Positions 40,518 through 50,435 of a stretch of DNA of 64,000 bases are shown here, piece by piece. Under the pieces are notes generated by a model. That model was not told where the DNA came from. It made no database searches and saw only the letters and a program-made list of their open reading frames with translations. How positions within the stretch are numbered: the first letter of the stretch is position 1; each line of letters begins with the position of its first letter. Made by a program: the position numbers and the translations under genes. The DNA comes from Isochrysis galbana (lineage: Eukaryota > Haptophyta > Isochrysidales > Isochrysidaceae): contig CM030941.1 of NCBI GenBank assembly GCA_018136815.1, positions 238,939-302,938 on the forward strand, read 5' to 3'.

Positions 40518-43500
40518 CTACGAACGTGAACGAGAACGGGTACGACTTGAAGGCAGATCAGGAGGAATACGATTTGACTCTTGAACTCGACGTGGAACTT
40601 GATTAGACTGGGGACTTGAACTTGGACTTGAAGAGGAGTCTACAGCGGAGTGAGCTTGGGGTTGAACCGGACGGCGGTCGAAAGTGGTGTCGTACGACTC
40701 AACTAGATCAGCACAACGCCGAAGCAACTCAATTCGAGACTCCCAAGTAGCTTCAGAACGAGGATAGCCGCGCCATTTGACGAGATACTTGAATGAAACT
40801 CCATCGCCCTTGCGATCGAGTAACTCTTCGACCAAATACTCATCTCCAGCGAGCGGAGACGAATCGGTGACGGTAAAGTACGGACGAAGATTGGAAATGT
40901 GAACTTCATCCTTGACTTGACGATTTTCGAGATCGCGTAGACGGTATCGAGTGGCCGAGATGGCTTCTTCTACTCGGTAAGGACCGGAGTAGAGGTATTG
41001 AAGTTTGTTGGCGTGGCCAGGGATTCGACGACAAACTCTGTCTCCTTGTTTGAAGGTAACACCGAGTTTAGACTTTTGAGAGGCGGAGCGCATCGATTCA
41101 CGTTGGGCTTCTTGAGTACTTTCGAGGGCGGAACGCCACGACTCGAGAAGCTTCTTATTGAGCTCGGTGGCGTAAGTGACGGCATCGGACGGAGGCCTAG
41201 ATGGAAGCAACTCAAGAACAGGAGCAGGGTCAGCAAGTTGAGCTGGAAGACGAAGCTCCCGACCAAACAAGATAGCCGCGGGTGACTTGGGTACGACGCG
41301 ACCGGCGGTCGCTCGCATAGACATGAGAAGAAACGGAAGGTGATCGACCCAATGGGCGCCGCCTTCATTGGAGACTCGAGTCATCGTGAGGAGAGTTTGT
41401 TGAGCTCTTTCTACTAGCCCTACGCCTTCGTGGCGATAGGCTTCAGTAGTGCTCAAGTCCGTGCCGGTCGCTTTGAGAATTAGGTCCACTAATCGAGAGC
41501 AAAGATTCGAGCCGGCGTCGGTTCGAAGTTGGCGAGGGACTCCATAACGAGATACGATGAGACGCATGAAGACGTCTAGACATTTCGAGGACGAGGGGTT
41601 ACCGTTGCAAGGCTCAGCTTCAATCCAACGAGAGAGAGAATCGACGAAAACAATCAGCTTGTCAAAACCGGAGCGGCCGGATACGAAATCGTGAGTGGGC
41701 GCCATCGAAAGAATATCGCAATAGACGACGTCGAAAGGATAAGATCCGATGGAAAGACCGGATGGATGGGCGAGCGGTCGCGGTAACGGTTTGCCAAGAG
41801 TGCATTCGTGGCACTCTCGAACGTATTCCGATACAGAGGCGGACATGCCAGGCCAGTACACTCGAGTACGAAGTAGGGTAGACATCCTTGTCGCACCTGG
41901 GTGTCCAAGGTGGTCATGGTAGGCGCGGAGGTACGTGTCACGAAGGGACTCCGGAATGTACAAACGAAGAGGAGCCTCTTCCGCTTCTGAGGAGCGGTAG
42001 TAGAGTAGGCCATCGCGAAGGAGGAATCGGGAACTTTTCTTCGACGACGAGCTAGAGTCAATCGAAGAGGAAGCTTTCGGAAGGATCGACTCGACTTCAG
42101 AAAGGATCGAGCTGGCGAGATCGTCGGTAGAGAGCGCTTGACGTAATTCGTCGGCATGAGGCACGCCCACATCGAGATACGAGGAGGTAATCGACTCCGA
42201 AGATTCCGATGCTTGACGAGCGAGCCTATCGCTTGCTTGTTGGCGGCGAGCGGTGAGGGTGGATGAAGTAACCGCGGCGGCGACTATGTCGTGAATTTCA
42301 GAAGAATCGAAAGAATGGGCGTCACTCTCCTCGAGATGGAGAGGATCGTCATCAGGCTCGAGAGCAACTAAGCGGGATAAGCCGTCGGCGTCCCAGTGAG
42401 TGACTCCAGGTTTGTGCACGACGTCGAATCTATATTCGGCTAGCTTTAGGACCCATCGCATGAGGCGCGAGGCTGGACCACCGGTGACTTGATCTTTCAT
42501 CGTGTGAAGCCAGCGCAAAGCTGAATGGTCTACGACGAGGGTGAAGTGGCGACCCCAAAGATAAGGCCTCCAATTTCGGATCGATTCTAGCGCTGCTAGA
42601 AGTTCGATTTCAGTGACTGTCCAATGGCGCTCAGCCGGACTCAAGCTACGACCGTAGTATGCAACGACGCGCTCTCTCCCTTCGTCGTCTTTTTGGGCGA
42701 GGACGCCGGCGATGCCGAGCTTGCTAGCACCGTCGGTTTTAACGAGGAAAGGACGGTCGTCTCGAGGAGGTGCAAGTACGGGTTCTTCACAGATAGCTTG
42801 CTTGAGATCTTCGATAGCCTGTCGACAGGCTTCTGTTTGCGACTCGACCGGGACGTCGCACCCTTTCCGCGTGAGAGCGGTTAACGGCGCCGCACGGATC
42901 GCAAAACGACGGATGAAACGGCGGTAGTAGGAGCACAATCCAAGGAACGAACGGACGGCTTCGATCGAGTTGATTTGGGTAGGGTCGATTTTCGAGACGG
43001 CTTCCACTTTCTTGGGATCCATCCGAAGACCTTCACGCGAAACAACGTGGCCGAGATATTCAGCCGAGGTGGCAAAGAAAACGCATTTCGACATCTTGCA
43101 AGTGAGGCCCGCCCAGATGAGACGTTCCAAGACAAGATCAAGACGGTGTAACATTTGTTGGAATGACGACTCTTCCCTGGCCTGCAGCGAGTCACCTACA
43201 CCTGTCGACCAGGCGCCGACATCATCCAAGTATGGCATACAAATCTCCCATGCCAGCCCACCGAGAACGGCGTCCATGAGGCGGCACATATACGAGGGAC
43301 CGGATTGAACACCGAAAGGCAAGTAATTGAACTCGTACTTGCCGCGATGAGTAGTGAACGCGGTGATATGTTTATCGGATTCTTTGATCGGTATACCCCA
43401 GAAACCAGATGCCAGGTCCAGGGTGCAAAGGAATAGAGAATCGAGGTTGCCTTGACCGGACGACAATCGGTCGATGGCTTCTACCGTGAGGGGAAGAGGG

Positions 43501-46058
43501 CTGTCCTCTAGACGAAGCTTGGAGTTGACGTCGCGATAATCTACGCAGAAACGTACGGAGCCATCCTTCTTAGTGACTAACACGACTCGAGAGGCCCACG
43601 ACGAATTTGATTTCCTAATGATGCCCGCGGACTCCATCTTGCAAACTTCGTCCTCTATGATCTTCTCACCCTCTCGTCCAACTCTAGACGGTGCGTGACG
43701 GTGAGCTTCGGCTCCGGGGTTGAGCGGTAGCTCTACCTCCATCACGTGAGTGTGATTCGGGTTAGTCGGGTCAATTGCGAAAGCAGCGATACGTCGGGCC
43801 AGTAGACGACGAACTTGTTCACGTTGGGGCATCGAGAGACGGCCCTCGGGGTCGATCTTGGCTGCCTCGAGGAGCTTGCGTTGGTCCTCGTTGAGCGACT
43901 CAATCACATCCGGCGAGTTATTGTCACCGACGCGGTGATAAGTTCCAGCGTGAATCTTGAATCGAACCTGTAGCGAAGCTACAGGATGGAACGACGGAAG
44001 GTGTAGTGGTTTGGGGTCAGTATTGGCCACCGTAACCGCGATGGTGTGGTCGGATTTCGGCCTCTCTACTTGAGGGATGACGAGCGGAGAGCTGTCAATA
44101 GTCTCGCGTGTAGGGAGTCGGTCCACGAGCATGGCGCAGTCTTCGTGTTCTCGAAGAGCTAGCGGAATTCGGACGTGAAACGTCGCCCGATGATAGGCCG
44201 GGATCGTGATAGGTTCATGGGTATATAGGAGGTACTCGGAGCCACAAGACGCCGGCGCTTTGGCGGCAAACTCATCGGCCGTGTTGAAGAGCGGCTCGGA
44301 GACTAGCTGGTTGTCGTTTTCGGCGGCTTGCGGCCCTCGGAAGAAGTCAGTCGTGATTGGGTTCGCGGAGGTCGGACAGACCTGTGCACAAGTCATGCTG
44401 ACAGGGACCACCGCTATCGGTGACGTCGAGACGCGAAAGATCGGCGGAGCGTCGGGGCTTGGACTGCCATTAACCTCAAGAGGAGCCACCGTGGATGGGG
44501 CACCGAGGGTGATAGAGCCGTCCGCGCTGTCGGAGGCGAGCTGAATCGAAGCGGCGTGCGTAGCTAAGAAGTCGTTCCCGAGCAGTAGCATCGGGTTGCC
44601 TTCAATCACCATGAACGTATGACGAAAGAGAAATCCACCGACGGAGAAAACGATTCGAGCCTTGCCTCGCGTGATAAGAGGTAGGCCGTCTGGGCCATGG
44701 AGCGGTGTCACTACGGCTTGCGGCAGCCGCTCGACGCATGCGTCGTTGGGTAGGCTGGACAAGAGGGAAGTGGTCACGACCGACGGGCCAGCTCCGGTGT
44801 CAGCGAGTGTGCTGTTGACCGTGAGGGCGGAGTCGGCTAAGATTACTCCTTCTTTGCCGGCAGCCTCGCCGGAGCGGCAGACCATTAGATCTCGAACATA
44901 TAGACAATGCCTTGGGTAGGCAGATGGTAGGGTATCCACGACGCTCTCCGGCCGGTGCGCGGTCACGTGTGCAATGGTGTCGGACAGGGACGGGGTTGGT
45001 CGCCAGCGTCGTTGCTCGGGTGAATTCGTCGTCAAACTGGTCGTCGTCTCTTCGGGTACTCCGACTGCCGCTATCGTGGCAGAGGGCCTAGAGGGGTCGT
45101 CCTCGTTGGTAGCGGTACAGGGTGATAGCTTGGGACTAGTGTAGCCCAGGCCTCTCTTGTCGGTGGGGTGCCTCGGGTGGTCGGACATCTTTTCCCAATC
45201 TTTCTCGAGACGGGCTTGGGCTTCTGTCTTGGGTCTTCGAACTAATGAGGCTAGCTCTTCGGCGCGGATGCCTTTGGCTTCCACAAACTCGATTGGCGCT
45301 CGGACGGCAGCGGTAAGGTCGGATTCCTCGTCGGCGCCTCGTCCGGCTAGAGCTTGCGCTCTTATTTCGTCAGCGGTTTCGAGCGTGACGTTGGACCATT
45401 TCTGGTCCCCGTTCACTCCGAATGATTGCCATTGTTGGCGCCGCTTCCGGAGAGTCGTCGGCGTCGTCGGACGCGGCGAGCTCGCGCGTGCCGGAGGCGG
45501 GGCGGTCCATGGAGAGAATGGGTCGTGGAGTGTAGACTCGGAGGCGTGGAGTGGCGTGTCGTTGTCGCGGTTATCGTGGGTTTCTTTTTGGTCTTCGTGG
45601 TTGTCTGACTCGGGAGTAGCTGGACGGGAAACAACGGGGTCGGAAGAAACTTCACTCGTTTCCCTCCCCCTCTCATAACGATGAAGAGCCGACCACGGCT
45701 CGTAGGCGGTAGCCTCGGTCGAGCTAAGTGAAGGCCGGTCCAATAGGCTGCACCGCGCGCAAGCGAGTAGCTCTAACGCGGACAATTTCTTCGTCGACGT
45801 CTGGTCTCGCTGTTGGCTCAAATGTCGAAGAAGAACAGGCATCCAATGGATCGCCATCGCTCCAGCTACACCGACGTAGGTGCGGCTGCGAAGAGCGCCA
45901 CGGTGCGGTGAAGGAGAGAGGTTAGCCATGGCCGACTCACGGCCATCCACGACGCAAGTTGGCTGGAGGGGCGGCAGCCCTTTGGTGAGGTACAACCCGG
46001 TGGCTTTCTGGTGTCCAGTGCCGTGCTCCCAGGGTTGGACGAATTGGGTCGGGGTCAA
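40518..46058 (-). CDS. Gypsy pol region: protease, RT, RNase H, integrase, chromodomain
   Basis: A long open frame (1,846 codons). It opens in the second half of the methyltransferase-like domain, then in order: aspartic protease (LADTGAGPS, ~44,790), reverse transcriptase (VRFCVDYRDVN ~43,560; LPFGVQSGPSYMCRLM ~43,300; active-site YLDD ~43,225), RNase H (VKTDGASKLG ~42,750; ELLAALESIRNW), and integrase with the HHCC zinc region (~41,960-41,780) and D,D,E core (VYCDILS, LRTDAGSN, HEGVGLVERAQQ). A C-terminal chromodomain follows (FKYLVKWRGYPRSEATWES, ~40,790), characteristic of chromoviruses and thought to guide insertion into chromatin. This is an element gene, not a host gene. Confidence 0.93.
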   Translation of the reverse strand: MTPTQFVQPWEHGTGHQKATGLYLTKGLPPLQPTCVVDGRESAMANLSPSPHRGALRSRTYVGVAGAMAIHWMPVLLRHLSQQRDQTSTKKLSALELLACARCSLLDRPSLSSTEATAYEPWSALHRYERGRETSEVSSDPVVSRPATPESDNHEDQKETHDNRDNDTPLHASESTLHDPFSPWTAPPPARASSPRPTTPTTLRKRRQQWQSFGVNGDQKWSNVTLETADEIRAQALAGRGADEESDLTAAVRAPIEFVEAKGIRAEELASLVRRPKTEAQARLEKDWEKMSDHPRHPTDKRGLGYTSPKLSPCTATNEDDPSRPSATIAAVGVPEETTTSLTTNSPEQRRWRPTPSLSDTIAHVTAHRPESVVDTLPSAYPRHCLYVRDLMVCRSGEAAGKEGVILADSALTVNSTLADTGAGPSVVTTSLLSSLPNDACVERLPQAVVTPLHGPDGLPLITRGKARIVFSVGGFLFRHTFMVIEGNPMLLLGNDFLATHAASIQLASDSADGSITLGAPSTVAPLEVNGSPSPDAPPIFRVSTSPIAVVPVSMTCAQVCPTSANPITTDFFRGPQAAENDNQLVSEPLFNTADEFAAKAPASCGSEYLLYTHEPITIPAYHRATFHVRIPLALREHEDCAMLVDRLPTRETIDSSPLVIPQVERPKSDHTIAVTVANTDPKPLHLPSFHPVASLQVRFKIHAGTYHRVGDNNSPDVIESLNEDQRKLLEAAKIDPEGRLSMPQREQVRRLLARRIAAFAIDPTNPNHTHVMEVELPLNPGAEAHRHAPSRVGREGEKIIEDEVCKMESAGIIRKSNSSWASRVVLVTKKDGSVRFCVDYRDVNSKLRLEDSPLPLTVEAIDRLSSGQGNLDSLFLCTLDLASGFWGIPIKESDKHITAFTTHRGKYEFNYLPFGVQSGPSYMCRLMDAVLGGLAWEICMPYLDDVGAWSTGVGDSLQAREESSFQQMLHRLDLVLERLIWAGLTCKMSKCVFFATSAEYLGHVVSREGLRMDPKKVEAVSKIDPTQINSIEAVRSFLGLCSYYRRFIRRFAIRAAPLTALTRKGCDVPVESQTEACRQAIEDLKQAICEEPVLAPPRDDRPFLVKTDGASKLGIAGVLAQKDDEGRERVVAYYGRSLSPAERHWTVTEIELLAALESIRNWRPYLWGRHFTLVVDHSALRWLHTMKDQVTGGPASRLMRWVLKLAEYRFDVVHKPGVTHWDADGLSRLVALEPDDDPLHLEESDAHSFDSSEIHDIVAAAVTSSTLTARRQQASDRLARQASESSESITSSYLDVGVPHADELRQALSTDDLASSILSEVESILPKASSSIDSSSSSKKSSRFLLRDGLLYYRSSEAEEAPLRLYIPESLRDTYLRAYHDHLGHPGATRMSTLLRTRVYWPGMSASVSEYVRECHECTLGKPLPRPLAHPSGLSIGSYPFDVVYCDILSMAPTHDFVSGRSGFDKLIVFVDSLSRWIEAEPCNGNPSSSKCLDVFMRLIVSRYGVPRQLRTDAGSNLCSRLVDLILKATGTDLSTTEAYRHEGVGLVERAQQTLLTMTRVSNEGGAHWVDHLPFLLMSMRATAGRVVPKSPAAILFGRELRLPAQLADPAPVLELLPSRPPSDAVTYATELNKKLLESWRSALESTQEAQRESMRSASQKSKLGVTFKQGDRVCRRIPGHANKLQYLYSGPYRVEEAISATRYRLRDLENRQVKDEVHISNLRPYFTVTDSSPLAGDEYLVEELLDRKGDGVSFKYLVKWRGYPRSEATWESRIELLRRCADLVESYDTTFDRRPVQPQAHSAVDSSSSPSSSPQSNQVPRRVQESNRIPPDLPSSRTRSRSRS

Positions 46059-46414
46059 CCCCCGACTAAACGGCGAGCTTCCGCATGCATCCGAGGGTTC
46101 TCGACCGCTACAAACGGAGCAGTGGCGGAGGCCATTGACTTGAAGACGCGAGCGGCCGACTCAAGAGCGGCACGACGTCCGGGTTCTTGGGAGAGCCATT
46201 GACTGCTGACAGCGGAGAGGTACGTGCAGGGCGGGTGGGCGATGACTAGGTCCCAACCTAGGTTTTGGACATGAAGCGCGTCGCCTTGGAAGTGGGGCAC
46301 GTAATCGATCTCGGAAGGATACAAATCGCACGTAGCTACATCAGCACCGGCGAGTAGGAACATGGAGGAGACGACGCCGCTCGTCTCGCCAACGACGAGA
46401 ACGCGTGGTGCGTG
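45835..46414 (-). other. Phage-type DNA-methylase-like domain inside the Gypsy element (left copy)
   Basis: About 190 residues lying between the Ser/Glu/Pro-rich region and the protease. Motifs in order: APRVLVVGETSGVVSSMFL (SAM-site-like start), ATCDLYPSE, GWDLVIAHPPCTYLSAVSSQWL, APFVAVENPRMH, FVQPWEHGTGHQKATGLYL, LPPLQPT, and SRTYVGVAGAMAIHW. This order and spacing match a family of small proteins common in phages and bacteria and usually annotated as DNA cytosine methyltransferase or SAM-dependent methyltransferase. The PPCT motif sits where the catalytic Cys of C5 enzymes lies. Capture of cytosine methyltransferases by retroelements has been described in dinoflagellates and charophytes. 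Activity here is unknown. Confidence 0.8.
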
Positions 46415-48151
46415 ACAGCCAGACGTCAGCCCGTCTTGGACTCGTTGATTCATCTTCGTGAGCTCAGCGCAAAGCTCATCGAAGTGCTTGGGTAGCGCGG
46501 CGGCAGGCGAGGCTAGGGTGCCATTGCGAGGCCGGCGAAGCTCTTGGGCTGCCTCCGTGAGGTGCCGAGGTAATACCACCGCAGAGCCGCTCGCTCGTGC
46601 ACGAAGAGAGGCGAGAGCGTGGAGAGCGGGTGACGGGGTATCATCACGGGTGCCGACATCGGAGTTGTTTTGAGAGGAATCGAAGGACTGGATCGCGGAC
46701 GCATTGATCGCTGCCACGCGCATGATGGTGGTGGCAGTGGTATTGAGAGGCAGGCAATGCTCGGAGGCGGCGACCGGTGGCCGCAGCGACGTAGGACGAA
46801 TGGAAGTAGACTCGGATATCGACGACGTGGAGACAGGCTCGGAGGACGGGATTGACGAACAAACTCGGAGAGGTGGGGTGTCGGATTGCGGCGACGGACG
46901 CCGCGGCCGCGAGACCACCGGTGAGAGACATGAAGGACATGGCTCAGAGACTCGGTTGGGCTGGCTCAATGGGCGTAGAAGCTCGGTTTGGGAGGCGGCC
47001 GTTCCTCGACGTGCAAGGGAGTTGTGGTCACTCTCCATGGTCACGTCGGGAGAGGAAACAGGCCAGGGATCGACGTCGTTGCATTCTGTCGTCGGCGGGG
47101 TCGGCGCCGGCGAAAGAAGGGACGTGGCTGTCGTAGAAGCCGGCTGCGGGGAAGGCTGGGGCCAGGGTGGTGGCTCTGCGGCAGCGGCTGGCGTGGGTAG
47201 TGGCCGAAGAGGTTCTGCAATGCGAAGCATTCTTCGGAGGACTTGGCTCGGGCTAGCGGGTGGATGGACCGCTGAAATTACGGTGGATTCAGACTCGAAT
47301 TCGGAAGACTCGGCGACTTGAGAGGGGCTAGGAGACGGCTGTGCAAGCTCCTCCATGGCTCTCGGTTGATGCGGTGGCGTGGGAACGCCGGTGGTCGACC
47401 GCGGACTCCGCGGTGACGTTAATTTGTACTCGGACTCGGACTCGTCGTTTCTGGCGTGCTGGACGCCAATAACAGGGCTAACTTTCGAAATGGGAACGGA
47501 CGGGGCCGGCCCAAAGGTGAAGCCCCCTGGCGTCGCAACCGTCGATGAGGACGAAGCGGAAGCTTGTGATGACGATAGGGGCATGGTGGCCAGCACCGGT
47601 TGGCTCGGTGCGGCCGTAAACTCGGACTCGGTGACGGGCTTGATTACGCGGGCTCGGGATGCACTGTCTTGTGCGATTGGACTCGGACTCGGAACGGAAA
47701 CGGAAGGGATCGGCTCGGCGGCGTGCAGCCTGCTGGAGTGGCAGGCCGGCTGCGGCGAGACTCGGAACGGTGGCTCGGACAAGGACACAGTGGCTGTCGT
47801 CGAGGGCTTCGGCGTCAGCTTGTGTTTGGACTCGATACGCGGTGGCTCGTGAAACGGGGCTCGGTTGTGGTTGGGATTCTGGACGTGACCGGAGATTCCA
47901 AATGACTCAGACTCGGGGCGCGGAGGACCGAAGGTGAACACTCCCGCGGAAGGAGTGGTCGTCGGAGGCTCAGTGAGTGGCTGGAGCTCCGTTAATCCTG
48001 CGGTCGACCGCGTGGTAGGACTCGGTGACGTTGTAAACTCGGACTCGGACTCGGACTCGGACTCGGATGGCTCAGAACGGGGTTTGCTCAAAACAGGCTT
48101 GGACTCGGACTCGAAAGAAAGTGGGGAAGAACCGGAGAACTGCGCCTCCAT
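46415..48151 (-). other. Low-complexity Ser/Pro/Glu-rich coding region of the Gypsy element
   Basis: Open frame upstream of the methylase-like domain, rich in Ser, Pro, Glu and Thr with ESESESESEF-type stretches (the DNA is a GACTCG/TCGGAC hexamer array). No domain recognised. Probably a disordered linker or structural extension after gag; an equivalent block stands at 53,317-55,053. Confidence 0.7.
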
Positions 48152-48721
48152 CGTCGTAGTAATGGAGACTGGTGATACCGGTGATGACTGGACTGGGCTC
48201 AGACTCGTAGATGGGCTCGCGGTGGCGTAAGACGAAGAGGGTAATTCTGAACGTGACTTGGACTCGGACTCGTACTCGGGAGACGTTTTGTGGCTCGGAC
48301 ATGCGAAATTTGATTTGAAGGATTGAAGGTTGGATTGGGCCTGCGGCGGCTGGATTTTCGCAGACCGTGAGGTCTTGGACTGGGGATGCTTGAGGAGTGG
48401 CGGGGGGTAGCGGTTGAGCGGCTTGAGTTGATAGAGAGGCGGTGACGGTTGACTTGGTTTTGAGGACTCGTGCGTGATATCGAGAATCAGGATGGAATCA
48501 TCGGCATTGGGAGAAATAGGGGCAATCGGCGAGGGGGCAGGAGAAAGAGGGGGATGGAGGTGGTAGGGCTTGTCTGGAACTTGGGGAATCTTGGGGTACC
48601 GGTTGGAGGCCGTAGAAGTACTCGGCCGTAGCGTAATACGATCTTTTGGTGGGTGGCGTTCAGGCCCACTACCCTGGACTGGTAGCGGGGTAACAGCGCG
48701 GACGTGGGCCCCGCCGGCGAC

Positions 48722-50335
48722 CTACTGGGCCGGACGGAGAACAACCATCGTGCGGAGGCGGCGGTGGACTTCTGGGTCGTTACCACACTCGCCACTGCCG
48801 CCTTCGCAGAGAAAACGAATGTATGGTTGGCAAACGACGGGGTTATGAGCTCCGTCGCCCGTGCCATACTTCCACAAGTCTGCCTCGGGCGTACCAGATG
48901 GAGCCCGGGGACGAAAGGCGCAGTACGCGCAGCTGTTGGCGTCGGTCCACTCCTTGACGTCGCGGTCTAAGTCGTCGAGACGCGGCGCCGTCATGGTGGC
49001 ATCCGAGGGACGGCAGCGCGTGAGCGCAGCGCGAAGGGCCGGGTGACCCGCGTAACGAGAGATTTGCCAGAAGCGGGCTCGCGCTCGAGACCAGCTACCT
49101 GGATCCCATTCCGAGAGGCCCGAATCGGCCGGAAGCCCAAGGCCGTTCGGAGGGGGATCACATTGGCGACGGGAAGACGTGCTTTTGCCGAGGGGACGGT
49201 CAAGAAGTGCGTCCGGTAACGGAGACGATGCGGAGTAATTCGTAGGCGGAGGCGGAGCCCGACGATTGTCAGCGCCAGTCGCCTTGCGGTTCGAGTTGTT
49301 GTTTTGCAATTTTAATGCCTCGGTCACCGCCGCTTGGACGGCGGCGACCATCGAAGCCGTAGTGTCTGCGGGGTTAGAGGCAGTCTTAGCAACCTTGGCG
49401 GTCTTGGTGGACTTGGAAGTAGTCGCCGGCGGCGTCACGGCGGCGACCGTGACCGACGTTTGTTGTTGGCCAGCACGGGACTGTTCGTACGGGCTCAAGT
49501 AGCGTTGGCAGAGGTTGACGCACGAAAGGGCCGAACGAGGAAGCTCGTGGTTCTCGACGCGGAAGCGAGTCTTTGCAAGATACTCGCCGAACTTGGTCGC
49601 GTTATCCACGCCGCGAGCCGCGTCGACCTTGTCGTTCCGAATGATGGACTCGAATCGTTGATTGATATCGTGCGACATGTTTGGGTGGTCCCAGACCGTC
49701 GTGGCATCCACCTTCGCGTCACCCATCTTGCGGACGTACGCGCGCACCAAATTCTTGGATAACTCTAAGAGATCGGAGCCGGCTTCACGGGCTACGAGGC
49801 GGTCCCACTCCATGGAGGCGGAGTCTTTGGCGAAGCCGGGCACGTTGGCCGCGAAGGTGGCGTCGCACTTGCGGAGAAGCACGTCGCAGGCCAGCGCGGG
49901 ATTGAGAGAGAGAACCGGATCTTCGGCGAGATCGAGGAGGAAGGCGTAAATCCTTTGGTTGCCGGTGGTGCACAAGTTGGCGGCCGCTAGCAAGGATGTA
50001 AAGATTTCACGGTGGTCGCAGCCGAGCGAGAGGGCGCGCTCGAGTGCTTGATGAAGGACAGACGAAAATCATTCCAGGAGGTGGCCGCTGTCTGGACGTT
50101 GTCCGAGGCCAGGCCCTTGGGGAACTTGATTCGGAAAGCTCTTTGCCCCATTCGGACTTGGTGATGGAGGGTGCGGTCGAGGAAGAAGCGGCTCCGAGCC
50201 CACTTGGTCACGTGCTCCTTCTCGAAAAACACACGGTAGTGCCAAACATTGCCGGCCCGAGAGAGGCCGCCGTTGAGAATGGCGTGGATTAGCTCGAAAT
50301 CGTCGGAGTTCTTGTAGAGAGAAGCTACCTCATAG
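48722..50335 (-). other. Gag-like region, left copy, cut by the assembly gap
   Basis: Same coding sequence as the C-terminal part of the gag-like frame at 55,623-57,734, including the helical capsid-like segment (NLCTTGNQRIYAFLLDLAED) and the Cys-containing C-terminus (CAYCAFRPRAPSG, then CQPYIRFLCEGG). It is interrupted by the N gap on the right. Confidence 0.75.
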
Positions 50336-50435
50336 NNNNNNNNNNNNNNNNNNNNNNNNNNNNNNNNNNNNNNNNNNNNNNNNNNNNNNNNNNNNNNNNN
50401 NNNNNNNNNNNNNNNNNNNNNNNNNNNNNNNNNNN
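50336..50435. other. Assembly gap (100 N)
   Basis: Exactly 100 N, a conventional size for a gap of unknown length. The sequence immediately left of it ends in CTACCTCATAG, which is found again at 57,227-57,237, where it continues without a gap. Confidence 0.99.

Noticed and set aside
46704-47321. 205-codon plus-strand frame (and its twin at 53,606-54,223)
   Set aside because: Antisense shadow of the element's Ser/Pro/Glu-rich minus-strand coding region; present in both blocks only because the block is duplicated.
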